This document shows positions 53,759-64,000 of a DNA stretch of 64,000 nt, piece by piece (position 1 is the stretch's first letter; the number at the start of each line of letters is the position of its first letter). The DNA comes from Platerodrilus igneus. Lineage: Eukaryota > Arthropoda > Insecta > Coleoptera > Lycidae. The position numbers and the translations under genes are program-made. The stretch covers positions 3,121,001 through 3,185,000 of the forward strand of contig JARFIW010000668.1 of NCBI GenBank assembly GCA_036346225.1, in the 5' to 3' direction. The notes under the pieces were generated by a model, which was not told where the DNA came from, made no database searches, and worked only from the letters and a program-made list of their open reading frames with translations.

Positions 53759-56700
53759 TTCAGAGTGTCTGATAGGGATAACATTGCTATATCAAGAACG
53801 GTAGGAGATACAGGTTCAGTTAAATAACAAAACGTTGTCTACTTTGGAGTATATTAAAATTGTTTTAAAAAATTGACACCAGCTCATGCCGTTCTCCAGT
53901 TATACAAAGAAAACAATAAGAGTCATTTTCCGTTTGTGGGGGCCTATCAATTCTATTTTAAAAATATAAAAAGATAGAAAAGAAAAAAATTTTTTGATAT
54001 AAAATTTTGAATAACACGGTGTCTTCTTATTCTTTTGCATATGAGACACATTGTTGTGATACTGAAGCCTCACTAATAGAGTGACAATTCTATGCTGTTT
54101 AGTTGAAATCATGTTTGTTGAACGCCAAATTCTACGAATTTATATAGCTCGCTTTTCAATATATTAGACGCAGAATCTCAAACGTAGTTTCAAGAATCCA
54201 CTTTCTCGACTATCTCAGTTAGAAGAATAGTAAAAAACTCCCCAGCTCTTATATATTAAGGTATTAAACTGTTATTGATATTCTAAAGTACAAATATTCT
54301 CAAATAATATATAGGAGAATAACAAATTTTACAGTACTAGATCAAAGTTTCAACTTACACCAAGAATAATCTTTATGTTGATCTTACAGCGTCTGAGTAT
54401 ACTCACATCGCCGTTTTTACTCTTTTAAAAAGATATATCTATTCTCCCCAACATGTGTAAATTTCCCTTTGTTGTACAAACAATAAATCGTGAGATTTCT
54501 AATTGATTATTCCTAAAAGAGACTACCTCCTACAATAAAATTGTAATATTACAAAACTCTCAACAGAATTTAGTCTCTTATAAAAATCACAAATTATAAA
54601 AATTATTCTAATTTTTATTTACAGGTGTCTTAAAATAACTCCAGATTTATTAGTCCTCTCAAAATTCCATACAATCCAACTATCAATTCTTCATCAATAA
54701 GGTTCTCCTGCTCACATAAATTACAATAAAATTTGCTTAACTTTGAGACTGTTTAATTTGAATTCAAATATACAAGACTTTCACTAAGTCGAAAAAGCTA
54801 ACAAAAAAGTAAAATTAAATCGAATGGATTCGAATCTAATCGAATTAAATTTAATCAAACTTGAATAGACTAGAATTGAACTGTATCAAAGCCGTAAAAA
54901 TAATCCTCCGTTACTTAAACTAATTCAACAAATACAGATCTACTTACAATTTTTTTAAAATTAGCGAAACTCAACCAATTGCAAACTTGTACTAGTTTTA
55001 TTAATGACTGTATTTTCTTAAATAACTTTGTTTGACAGCAGAACATTAGAAATAATCCTTTCAAAACTACTTGTCGTATTTAAAACCTATCATCCAGATT
55101 GAAAACAGTACGATTTAGAAAAGTTTTTATTCTAGAAGAGTATTACACTTGCTAAAAATCACGAAGCCCCGCACCAATAATAGCTGCTTCAACTCGCACC
55201 AAGTATCTGATTGGTTTAGCGCTCTTAACAATGCGAGAATTAAACTTTTTTCTATACGCAAAATCCAACTGTTCAAATTACCGTCTGTCACAAGCAACTT
55301 TGAAATCCCAAATGTTTTCTTATAAATAGAATATTTACCTTTGATATTTCTGCTTATTACTGCAATTGTTAATTTTATTGAATGTAATTGTGAACAATTA
55401 CGTAGCTTTATACATGTCGCGGTTAATGCAATTTTCAGTGAAATAAACGAAACGAACGGTACTGTAGCCAATCAAATAATGCAAAACGTTGTTCTATATA
55501 CCAAGCGTTTTCCATAAACGTTCAAGCTTCTATTGTAAATTATTATTAATTAAGATTATGCTCTATTGGCATAAAATGCCGCGCTTCACATTAAAAAAAT
55601 TAATTAGAAATACATAGGGTGCTGCTAGTATGAGTCAGATAAAATTATGTTTCTTAAATTGAACAATTTGTAATCTATTGTAAATTTGGAATCACTATCA
55701 TTTTCCAATTACAGCAATATTGTTTTGTACTAGGTTGTGCCAGGTATTTTAAAAGATGCGACTGATTTTATCAGAAAGCTGTAATCGTTCTATCGTCCTG
55801 TACATTACAAAGAACAATATAAAATTTTTTGCAAACATTGCTTGTGGATAAAATGTTGTGCAGCAACACCAATTTATTATTAATGCATAGACTGTATACA
55901 GAGATAGTCAGAACCTAAAAGTATTAATTTTCCTCTTTTTTAAATGAATTTCTGTATTTATATCAGCGTCAAAACGTATACACGCTGTAATTATATCTTC
56001 TATATCTAAAGCTTATGGTTTTGGCAATATTTTACATTTCATGGATAAAAGGCGCATATTATCAGAAACTCATGGTTAACTTAATGGTTTTATTATTTAT
56101 TAAATGTTTATATAATTTGTTAGTTCGTGAGCAAATAATTAAAAGTATGGAGTAACTCAAGGTTTTAATCGAAGAGTGTTTCACAAATAATGAAAATTTA
56201 TGAAATACCTTTTTATAAATAAAATTTAAAGAATAAAAATTTTTCGAAAATCGAAAATAGATTAAATTATTTTAGTACTTGAACATAGCAATTCAATTAA
56301 TTTAACTAATTATACACCCGTGGCCTCATTATCCAATTTTGGTAAAGCATTCGAAACGGTAATCTACAAACGAGCCAAACACAAAATCGTAGAGCAGTAA
56401 TATTATTTTCTTTAAAGAAAAAAAATGAATCATTTCCAATTCGATAAATACGACATGAGTGTGTAGAAAAGTTCAGACTGTCATTCTAAAAATGTGGTTT
56501 TAAAGTTTCTGATATTGCTTGTTGAGTAGGAATAGAGTTCAATCAGTAAATATCGCATATTTCCCACAACACCTTCATTGTGGATAATTTATGCTTTCGT
56601 TTCATAACCAAGTCATATTTATATATTTGTGTATGTTAATCTATTGCATTTTAGAATGTTGTATTATTTGAGGCCGAAGTTGGTTTGTGGAACTTATTAT

Positions 56701-57321
56701 TCAATTTAAATTTTTTAGTAACTATATTGACTTATAATCTATATTTCAGAGTCCTTATGTATTGTCTGTCTGTCTGTCAGAGTTCTAGTTTTGCCTATTT
56801 ACTACCAATCTTTTACTACAATTTTTCGGTAACCATTTTATAGCTGCTTCCTATTCTTATTATTCACAGCCTTTGTGTTAATATGTGATTAAGATAACTA
56901 TTTGTCTTCTGAATTTATTGAGAAATGTTTGAGAAAAAATCCAAAATTTTCTCTGCAAAAGGATTTTTATTTAACAAAGGCGCATTATGTCACAATATTT
57001 CTCTAACGATCCAAACCTTTACTTTAATCAAAACTACCGCGGATAATGGGTTGCATTTAAATACTTCGTGGTCTTGACAAAGTGTTTCAGAAGAAAGCTA
57101 ACTTATTCAAATAACAATTTTGCAAGTTGTTGCAGCAAAATATAATGTAACCAAAACTTTTTTGCAAAACAAGATTCCTTTGCTACCAACTGATTATACT
57201 AGCTTTCTCCAAATCGTAACTACAGTGAAATTTTTAGAGCACTCACGAGAATTTGTATCACGTAATCCCTAACAGTACAAATACTAACTTCTAAAAGCTA
57301 TTATGCAATCTTCAAAATTAC

Positions 57322-57390
57322 TATCGAAGCACTATAATTAACCCATATCGAAGCACTACAGTAATTTATATCGCATCGAGCAACTAATAT
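57322..57390. repeat. 24-bp tandem repeat
   Basis: TATCGAAGCACTA at 57322 and 57346 and a degraded third unit at 57369. Short and imperfect. Confidence 0.65.
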
Positions 57391-58701
57391 TAACAGCATG
57401 CAGCACTAATTTAATTCATACCACATTTTTGTAGCTCGAATAGAAACTTAATATTGTAATCAAAGCTTTAATTTGGAATTGAATTCACTAATGCACATGG
57501 CTGCAATTTATATTTTACTCAATTGTTCTTGATTACTTCCAGAACGTGCTAAAATTATTCTAGAGATTTCCTATTGTAAGGTTAATAAAGCTTTTAAACA
57601 CAAACTCTTGTAACCTGTCATTCAAGGCCATCCAAAGAAGCCTGCCAATTATCATTCGTGTACAAATGCATTGTTTACATTGTGATGTGTTATTCTGGTC
57701 AAAGGTAGACTAAACGACGCTACAATAAATTTACTACAACTCTTTCTCATTATACAAAACATACAAGTCTTCATATGCCGAAACGTATATAGAAAGTTGC
57801 TATCACATATACAAGATTATATTATTGTCATTCTATTTTTCGGAGTCTGCTTAACTTGAATTTTAAATACTTGTATACAAATCCTTACCAAGACATTATG
57901 TATTGTGGCAACCAATACCAAGAGAAGTAGATCGCCACAATTTTAGTATATGTTCAGTCTCAAATCAACAGTTGGATTGCTTTTAGCGATTCACTATCAC
58001 AGAGGGTATATTACTAACTTACACAAAACAAAACAATGTAATTAAGAAACCTGCGTAAGGATCCTATCAACACGTGGAGAAAGAAAATTACTTTTTATAA
58101 CGCCACTGTACTCAAAATTATTTAATAACATTTAGAAATATAAATAAGATTTAGTATATATTAAGAATATCTTTAAGTCCTCAGTCCTGGAACTGGTTAG
58201 AGGCGCACCCTTATTGTTCTTATTCTGAACTAACCTACACATTTCTCTGAAATTGACACAGTATGCACCTTTCAATATCTGCGTGCAATAGTCTGATCTA
58301 GGTCCATTTCTACCTCATTTTTTCTATTTTTGCTTGTAATATATCCCGTACTATTCCCCAAAAATACTTTAGAACTTATCCTACCCTTCAATTTCTTCTA
58401 TTCTTTTTGTTTTCCACAGATATCTTTATTCCCCCATTATTTCTATAATTTTTCCTTATTAACTTTGTCTATCCATACTATCATCCTCATACATCTAAGG
58501 CACATCATTACAGAAAGCTTCTGCCGTTTTTCTGTCTGCGTCTCCTACTGCCCCTATTTCAAAGACGTACTGTGCTGTGCTCCACACATATGCTTCCAAC
58601 AAGTTTTCACTTTGTTTCTGTTTGTTGTCTTCGGACATAGTCGCTGCTCTTTCTTGTTAGATGCAGTTCAGTTCCCCTTCTATTGTTTACAAATATATAC
58701 C

Positions 58702-58806
58702 CTATTTCCCAGATATTCAGTAGTATGTGAAGGAGATTAAGTAGCCTGCTACTACCAAGATCCCACAATATTTGAACATTTGCAGAATTAATAGTTTTCC
58801 AATATA
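58702..58806 (-). repeat. 3' UTR cassette, LINE copy 3, second
   Basis: In minus sense it reads GGAAAACTATTAATTCTGCA ... GTGGGATCTTGGTAGTAGCA ... TACTGAATATCTGGGAAATA, the same block order as in the Penelope element, more diverged. Confidence 0.7.
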
Positions 58807-59039
58807 TCCTTTCGCACAATCAACATTAGTTGAAAATATTTCAAAACCAACACTCGTAGTTGGTTTTACTAATCCTCAGGTTTAAGTGCAATTATTTTTT
58901 TCGTAATTAGATTTTCCATCTTTAATCTGGTTGGACGCGTACTTTCACTTATTTCTATTCTGAGCTAATCTACACCGTTCCGTGAATTTTCCACAGCCTA
59001 AAAACAGATCGGTTCCCGTTCTGTTATTTCTAATTATAA

Positions 59040-59142
59040 CCCTATTTTATCAAGATTCAGCGGTATGTGGGAGGGTCAAGTAGCCTGTGGCTACCGAGCA
59101 TCCCCCACCACTTAGATATCTGCCGAATTAATAGTTTTCTAG
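59040..59142 (-). repeat. 3' UTR cassette, LINE copy 3, first
   Basis: In minus sense: TAGAAAACTATTAATTCGGC ... GTGGGGGATGCTCGGTAGCC ... CCGCTGAATCTTGATAAAAT. Confidence 0.72.
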
Positions 59143-59746
59143 TAGTCCTTTCGTACAATTAACATTAGTTGAGAATATTGTAAAATCAATAGCTGTAGTT
59201 GCTTATAATAATCATCAGGTTAAGGTACAGTTATTTTTTTTCGTAATTAGGTTTTCTATATTGGAATTGATTGGACGCGTGCGTACTTCCATTGATTTCT
59301 TAGAGCTAGCCTACACATTTACCTGAAATTCCCACAGTCTGTATCTTTTACTATCTGTGACAATAGTCTAACCTAGGTTTACCTCTACCTCTGTTTTTTG
59401 CTATTTTTGCTCCTAATATATTTCACATTATTCTCTCATACCTTAGAATGTGGCCTATCATCCTATCTCTACTCTTTTTCACATACTTCTTTCTTCCCAT
59501 ACCATTTCTAGTGCCTCTTTGTACTTAATTTTGTTTGTCCTTGTCTGTAGCAGCACATTTCAAAGGCTTCTATTTTTTTCTGTCTGCTTCTTCTACTATC
59601 CAGGTTTCCCAACGTTACAGTGCTATGCTCCACACATATGTTTTAAGCAATCCTTTTCTTGTTTCTATGTTTGTTGTATTTAAACACAGTAGTTGTTTTT
59701 TCTTGTTAAATGTAGCACGACCTTGTGCTAAACTTTGTTTTATAGC

Positions 59747-60420
59747 TTATGCGCTCTTCTCATTTTGTTTTATTAGACTTCCTAGGCAGCAGAAATCCTT
59801 AACTTCTTGTAAGTTTTTGTTACCTATTTGTATCCTTGTTTTTGATTTATTTTCCCGTTCTTGGCATACTAGTGCTTTAGTTTTATTTTTGATAACTTCT
59901 ATACTGTATCCTTTTGTGAGAACTGTTTCCATTTCATTAAGAGCAGCTTCTAACTCTTCCGTGTTAGATGCTAATACATCTACCTCATCTGCAAATCTAA
60001 GCATATAAATCTTTTGTTCCTGCATAATAATTTCAAATTTCTTCTTGCATTTGATAGTATTCATTGCATATTTGATGTACAAGTTAAGAATTAACGAGGA
60101 TAGAGCACATTAATGTTTCACTCCTTTCCTAATATTTAGTTCTCTACGTTCCTGCTTTAATTCTATTACCGATGTTTGCTCTTTGTTTAAGCTATGTACT
60201 ATCCTTTTATCTCCAAAACTCATTCCAATCTTTTTGAGTATTTCGAACATTTTTTTTTAATTTTACATTGTCGAGTGCTTTTTCCTGATCTAAAAACCCT
60301 ATATACAAGCTTTCCTGTTTTGCTATGGTTTCCTCCATTATCACCCTCAGAGCTAAAAAAGCATCGCGTGTTCACTGTTTCACCTAAACCTAAATTAATC
60401 CTCTCCTAGTATTTCTTCAG
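59747..60420 (-). pseudogene. LINE reverse transcriptase of copy 3
   Basis: Frames in order give LYIGFLDQEKALDNVKLKKM (first catalytic Asp), IRKGVKH followed by a stop, YIKYAMNTIKCKKKF, MLRFADEVDVLASNTEELEA (the catalytic FADD box changed to FADE) and VKDFCCLGSLIKQ. This is the same family as the RT at 22979-23692. The FADD to FADE change alone would inactivate it. Confidence 0.85.
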
Positions 60421-61229
60421 CTCGTTTTTCCATTCGTCTTTGTATAATTCTAGTTAGTATTTTTGACACGTGTGCTGTCAATTATTGTTCGAAAATTTTC
60501 ACATATATCTGAACCTCTCTTTTTTGGTATAGTGACTATGATGTTACTTTGAAATCTTTCGGCATCTCGCCTGTCTCGTACATATAGCTTACAAGTTGAA
60601 AGAGACGTTCTGTTACTGCTTCTCTAGCGACCTTTAGATTACTCTGTACTCGGTGACTTACCACTTTTCAGACCCTTTAATGCTAATTCAAACTCATTTC
60701 GAAGTATAGAATATTCTAAGTCATCCCTTTGAATGTCTGATTCCTGTTCTAATGCTGTTAGTTCCTCTCCTGCATACAAATTCCCGATACGTTCTTGCCA
60801 TCTAACCACTTTCTCTACATTTTCTATAATTCCCTCCCGCGTCCCTTATATTTTTGCTATATGGTTTTATAACCCTAAAATTCATTCTAATTAGTTTTGT
60901 ACGCTTCGTCTGTGTTTCCTATTTCCATCTTAGTTTGCATCTCTTTGCACTTTTCATTAATTCATCCATTGTTCTTTAGCTTTCCTGCATTTGCAAATAA
61001 TATCCTATTTTATGGCTTTGTATCTCTGTTTTCCAGCTTCATCCGGTCTTTTTTGTATTTTCGTCTTTCTTCTATTAAATTCAGGATATCCTTTGTTATT
61101 CATTGTTTCTTATTTTTTTTTGTGCATACCACAGAATATCTTTGGCCGCCATATCTAAGCCGGATTTAATGTTATTTCTTTGTTTCTACTTCTTTAGTAT
61201 AAGAGATTTTCCCGATATTTTTCATCAAT

Positions 61230-61469
61230 TCATTTGACTTTTTCAAACTTTTCGTAGATACCTTTAGCTTTTAGTTTCTCAAAGTCAAAGTGCATTTTTT
61301 CGTTTCTTTTTTGCAAATTTTTAATTTGAAAAGCAGCCTTCATAATTACGATGTTGTGGTCAGAGTCTATATCTGCTTCTGGGCAGTTTCTACAGTTCTT
61401 TACTTGATTCCTAAACCATCGTCTAACAAGAAAGTAATCTGTTTGATATCTTCGTATATCTCCTGACAT
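61230..61469 (-). pseudogene. LINE endonuclease C-terminal part
   Basis: The frame of 79 codons reads MSGDIRRYQTDYFLVRRWFR, then CPEADIDSDHNIVIMKAAF. SDHN carries the catalytic Asp-His pair of EEP endonucleases. Upstream, in another frame, KSLIITGNFTAV corresponds to the 'GDFNA' block with Asp lost. Confidence 0.8.
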
Positions 61470-61790
61470 TTTCCACGTTATCGTCGTTTAGCATGATGTT
61501 GAAATAATGTGTTTGTGATGGTTAAATTGTTTTTGTCGCAAAATTCTACCAGCCTATTTCCTCTGTCGTTTCTAGTGTCTAAACCAAATAAACCTACCAC
61601 CGCTCTTTCACTACCCTCACTTACCACTGCGGTAAAATTCCCCGTAATGATTAAACTTTTATGTCCTTTTTACGTATGGTTGTCTTCGATATCTTTGTAG
61701 ATCGCTTCTACCTTTTCCCCAGCGTTGCTTGTATTATTACTGTATTTACCGGTTTAGATTCTAGTCTAACTATGAGTACTCTTTCGTTCT

Positions 61791-62989
61791 TTTGTAAAAA
61801 ATACATTTGCACAGAATAATTAGTGAGGTTATGATTGAATAGTGTTAGCTAGATTTTGTCACGTTTTATAATGTTATTGTGTTTTAAATTACGATTCAAA
61901 TAATATTAATAATAATATACATGTAGTTTAATATTTTAAATCTCAAACCAATGCAGTAATGTCAGAAATTTATGCTTCCCAAGGCGATGAAATTAGCATA
62001 TTTTTAAAAATTATTCACAGGAAGATGTTTTAATTATTGTGTAGTTCAAGGGTTCTTCAATCATTTTTACCTTATTAAATTTTCCAAAATCAGTTTCCTA
62101 TAAAATCCTGCTTTTCGACGAACGTAGGCTATGTTGTTATTGGGGGATGGTAGATATGGAATCACCTACAATAACAAAGAACAGATTTTCTCGAATACAA
62201 GATTGAAGCAACTAGACCAATTTTAAATGAAACTCGATCCCCTGTTCTCCAAAAATTCGGATGACGTTGAAAATAATGATTCTTTAACACTATGGTCAAC
62301 GCACCACAGTCTTCATTAATAAATGCTGGTATTTCTGACATTGTTGTTAACGCAATTGGTTCTAATAATATTTCCAGCATAATAAATGTTAACAACTGCA
62401 CAAATTGCATATCTACCCCCAGTTTTAAGAGCTAAGTTTTTGTGGTATGTTTGTTAAACTTGTTTTATTAGAAATCTTGATTATATTAACGTTTGTTTAA
62501 TTATTTTGTAGTTACAGCAATAGTTGATATAAATGTTCACTAAAGTTTTTCTATTATATACTGGGAAACAAAAAACAATAAAATTTTCACTTCCTTTCAT
62601 AGGAAAATAGGAAAAAAAATTTACATCTCATTTCGTAGTGCGTCGGTGGAGATTCCAGTAACGTAAGTGTCATTTACTGCCGAGGTGGTGAAAACTTAAT
62701 CCTTGTATCAAGTTGTTGTTTGAACAACAGTAAACTACTAAGACTTGTATTTTTTTGTTCGACAAAAGCGTCACATTGTGACTCGGACAAGTAATCAATT
62801 CGGAATTAAATTTGCTGATTTATTTAATATAATAAAAATGTTTGATATAAATAGTAAACTAAAATACTAAAATACTTATATTAAAAGGAAGCTTGGATAG
62901 CTTAAATAATGCAAGCGATATGTTATTAGACTACAGCTATTAACCAAAGTTTTCCTTTGATTCTCTATTCGTTTGGTTTTGAAACAATA
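61791..62989. other. Non-coding stretch
   Basis: The only sizable frame is 82 codons on the minus strand (62162-62410, MQFVQLLTFIMLEILLEPIA...), hydrophobic at its start, with no recognisable motif. Nothing else seen. Confidence 0.45.
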
Positions 62990-63907
62990 AACATTCCTTA
63001 CCCCTTTATTGCTAACCTAGTCTTACCGTACACATTTTTCAAAAATTTCATACTGACTGGATTTATTCGGTTGACATACCTATGTTTCAAACGTGTACCA
63101 CAACGTATTGGATTAGCACACACCTTTTTCCTTTCACACCACTGTATTCCTCGCAATCGACCATCTACATCAACTTCTTTACGTGAAGCATCCATCGTCA
63201 TTTCAATCTCTGCGTCCGATTTTCATACCTAGTAAACATCCTTTGTAGATACACAAAATAACTTCTTTTAATGTTTATGTACTTATACTAATTTGATCTT
63301 TAAATCCAGACTCGCCCCTATCCACAACAAACACTTTAGTATTTGAAGTTTTTGTCAGCAGATCAATTTTAATTAACGCCTATCACATGACATATTTTGC
63401 AAATTTAGCTCATTTTCCGTCAATAAAGCATCATCAGCATATATTGACAATTCTACATTCACGTTGTTCAGACATAATATATCATTTGCATCTATGTATG
63501 TATCGCGAATACATTCAACCACAAAATTATTAAATAGCGTGTAGACGACACGGTCTTCCCTAATTCCTTGTACAACATTAAACTAATTGCTCACGGGCTG
63601 CTTCACTCCTACGAATGCTTTGCTTCATCACGCAAAATTTCAATCGCGTTCCCCAACTATTCATTTAGATTTTACTTCCTTTAATACTTTTCACATACTC
63701 CTGTTTACTCTATTATGTTCCCAATATCTACGAATGCACAATATGCCTGTTTTCGCATATCCATACCATTCCAATCATGTGCTGCAGTGCCAACACTTGA
63801 TTCCTAAATTTTTTACCTGGTGTAAAAACACACGCCCCATAACCTACCCTTTCTGTTTACGTTTTCCAAGCACTTTGCCAATACACTATTTTGAAGTTTT
63901 GAAGTAA
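62990..63907 (-). mobile_element. LINE RT fragment with YADD box
   Basis: On the minus strand a decayed RT reads ...YCAFVDIGNII (first catalytic Asp region), then NNVNVELSIYADDALLTENE (catalytic YADD) near 63400-63470. Further down comes EIEMTMDASRKEVDVDGRLR and GIQWCERKKVCANPIRCGTR (the thumb part with 'YLGS'-type region lost). The YADD wording differs from the FADD family, so this is a separate LINE lineage. It may extend past the window end. Confidence 0.65.
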
Positions 63908-64000
63908 AATATATAAGCGTGAAATTCTAATAAGATAATGGCTACTTCACTTATTCATGCAAACGACCACGGCAGCATATTATCAATAAATTTTGAACTC

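Larger units (their letters stand above)
52311..58181. other. Long non-coding stretch
   Basis: Very AT-rich, with no gene recognised on either strand. It holds (TA)n tracts at 52746-52760 and 53732-53757, a repeated AATCGAATT-type segment at 54820-54860, a GTCT run at 56763-56776 and a 24-bp tandem (TATCGAAGCACTA at 57322, 57346 and, degraded, 57369). The longest frame, 114 codons at 55127-55471 minus, has no motif and is probably chance. Confidence 0.6.
58182..61790 (-). mobile_element. LINE copy 3, endonuclease to duplicated 3' end
   Basis: On the minus strand this runs from an endonuclease (61760-61230) through linker and RT (60900-59560) to a 3' end containing cassette C (59040-59142), a second UTR, cassette B (58702-58806), then a second RT-tail stretch (GCATCTAACAAGAAAGAGCA) and the end GTTCCAGGACTG at 58182. 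The same composite tail is found in copies 1 and 2. The coding part has many stops. The endonuclease N-terminus is missing. Confidence 0.8.

Overview
The window looks like a gene-poor, AT-rich insect nuclear contig; a beetle is possible, but the order is inference. The evidence is a structural cuticle-protein gene with the classic four-codon first exon and a very long first intron, an errantivirus-type Gypsy element with a C-terminal Env, BEL/Pao and Penelope-like elements, several non-LTR retrotransposons, MITEs and a tRNA-derived SINE. I see no bacterial operons, rRNA or intact tRNA genes, and no CRISPR. Nearly every long reading frame belongs to a decayed mobile element.

Layout, left to right. 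0-2.6 kb: a minus-strand Gag-like fragment, a GC/CpG-rich segment and a LINE scrap. 2.6-13.5 kb: one BEL/Pao element (5' LTR, primer-binding site, gag, protease, RT, RNase H, part of integrase). It is split first by a composite Penelope-like element (3479-7826) with near-palindromic arms, and again by a 1.9-kb LTR-like insert (9518-11416). 14.7-15.8 kb: a 5'-truncated LINE carrying endonuclease. 15.8-18.3 kb: the 3' half of an errantivirus (integrase, Env, polypurine tract, LTR). 18.3-19.9 kb: a broken, unfamiliar gene that faintly resembles a rolling-circle initiator. It is preceded by an array of 16-bp palindromes and two hairpins, and is the best candidate for something undescribed. 20-28.2 kb: two copies of one LINE family with an odd duplicated 3' end. 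The second hosts a SINE and an internally deleted Gypsy element. A third copy lies at 58.2-61.8 kb on the minus strand. 28.5-32 kb: a CR1/Jockey-like LINE (ORF1, endonuclease, RT) split by a 592-bp MITE.

From 32 to 64 kb there is little protein-coding sequence. It holds (TA)n tracts, two 41-bp tandem repeats, a probable solo LTR, dispersed repeats, a second Penelope endonuclease scrap, LINE fragments on the minus strand, and the only convincing host gene. That gene is a cuticle protein: TATA box at 40230, exon 1 at 40294-40305 (four codons), exon 2 at 50307-50537. No third exon is visible, so the gene either continues past 64 kb or ends shortly after exon 2.

The genes do not form a pathway. 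The window is a nested record of insertions. Two threads deserve attention: a roughly 90-base 3' cassette shared between the Penelope element and an unrelated LINE family, and the Rep-like gene with its palindrome array.
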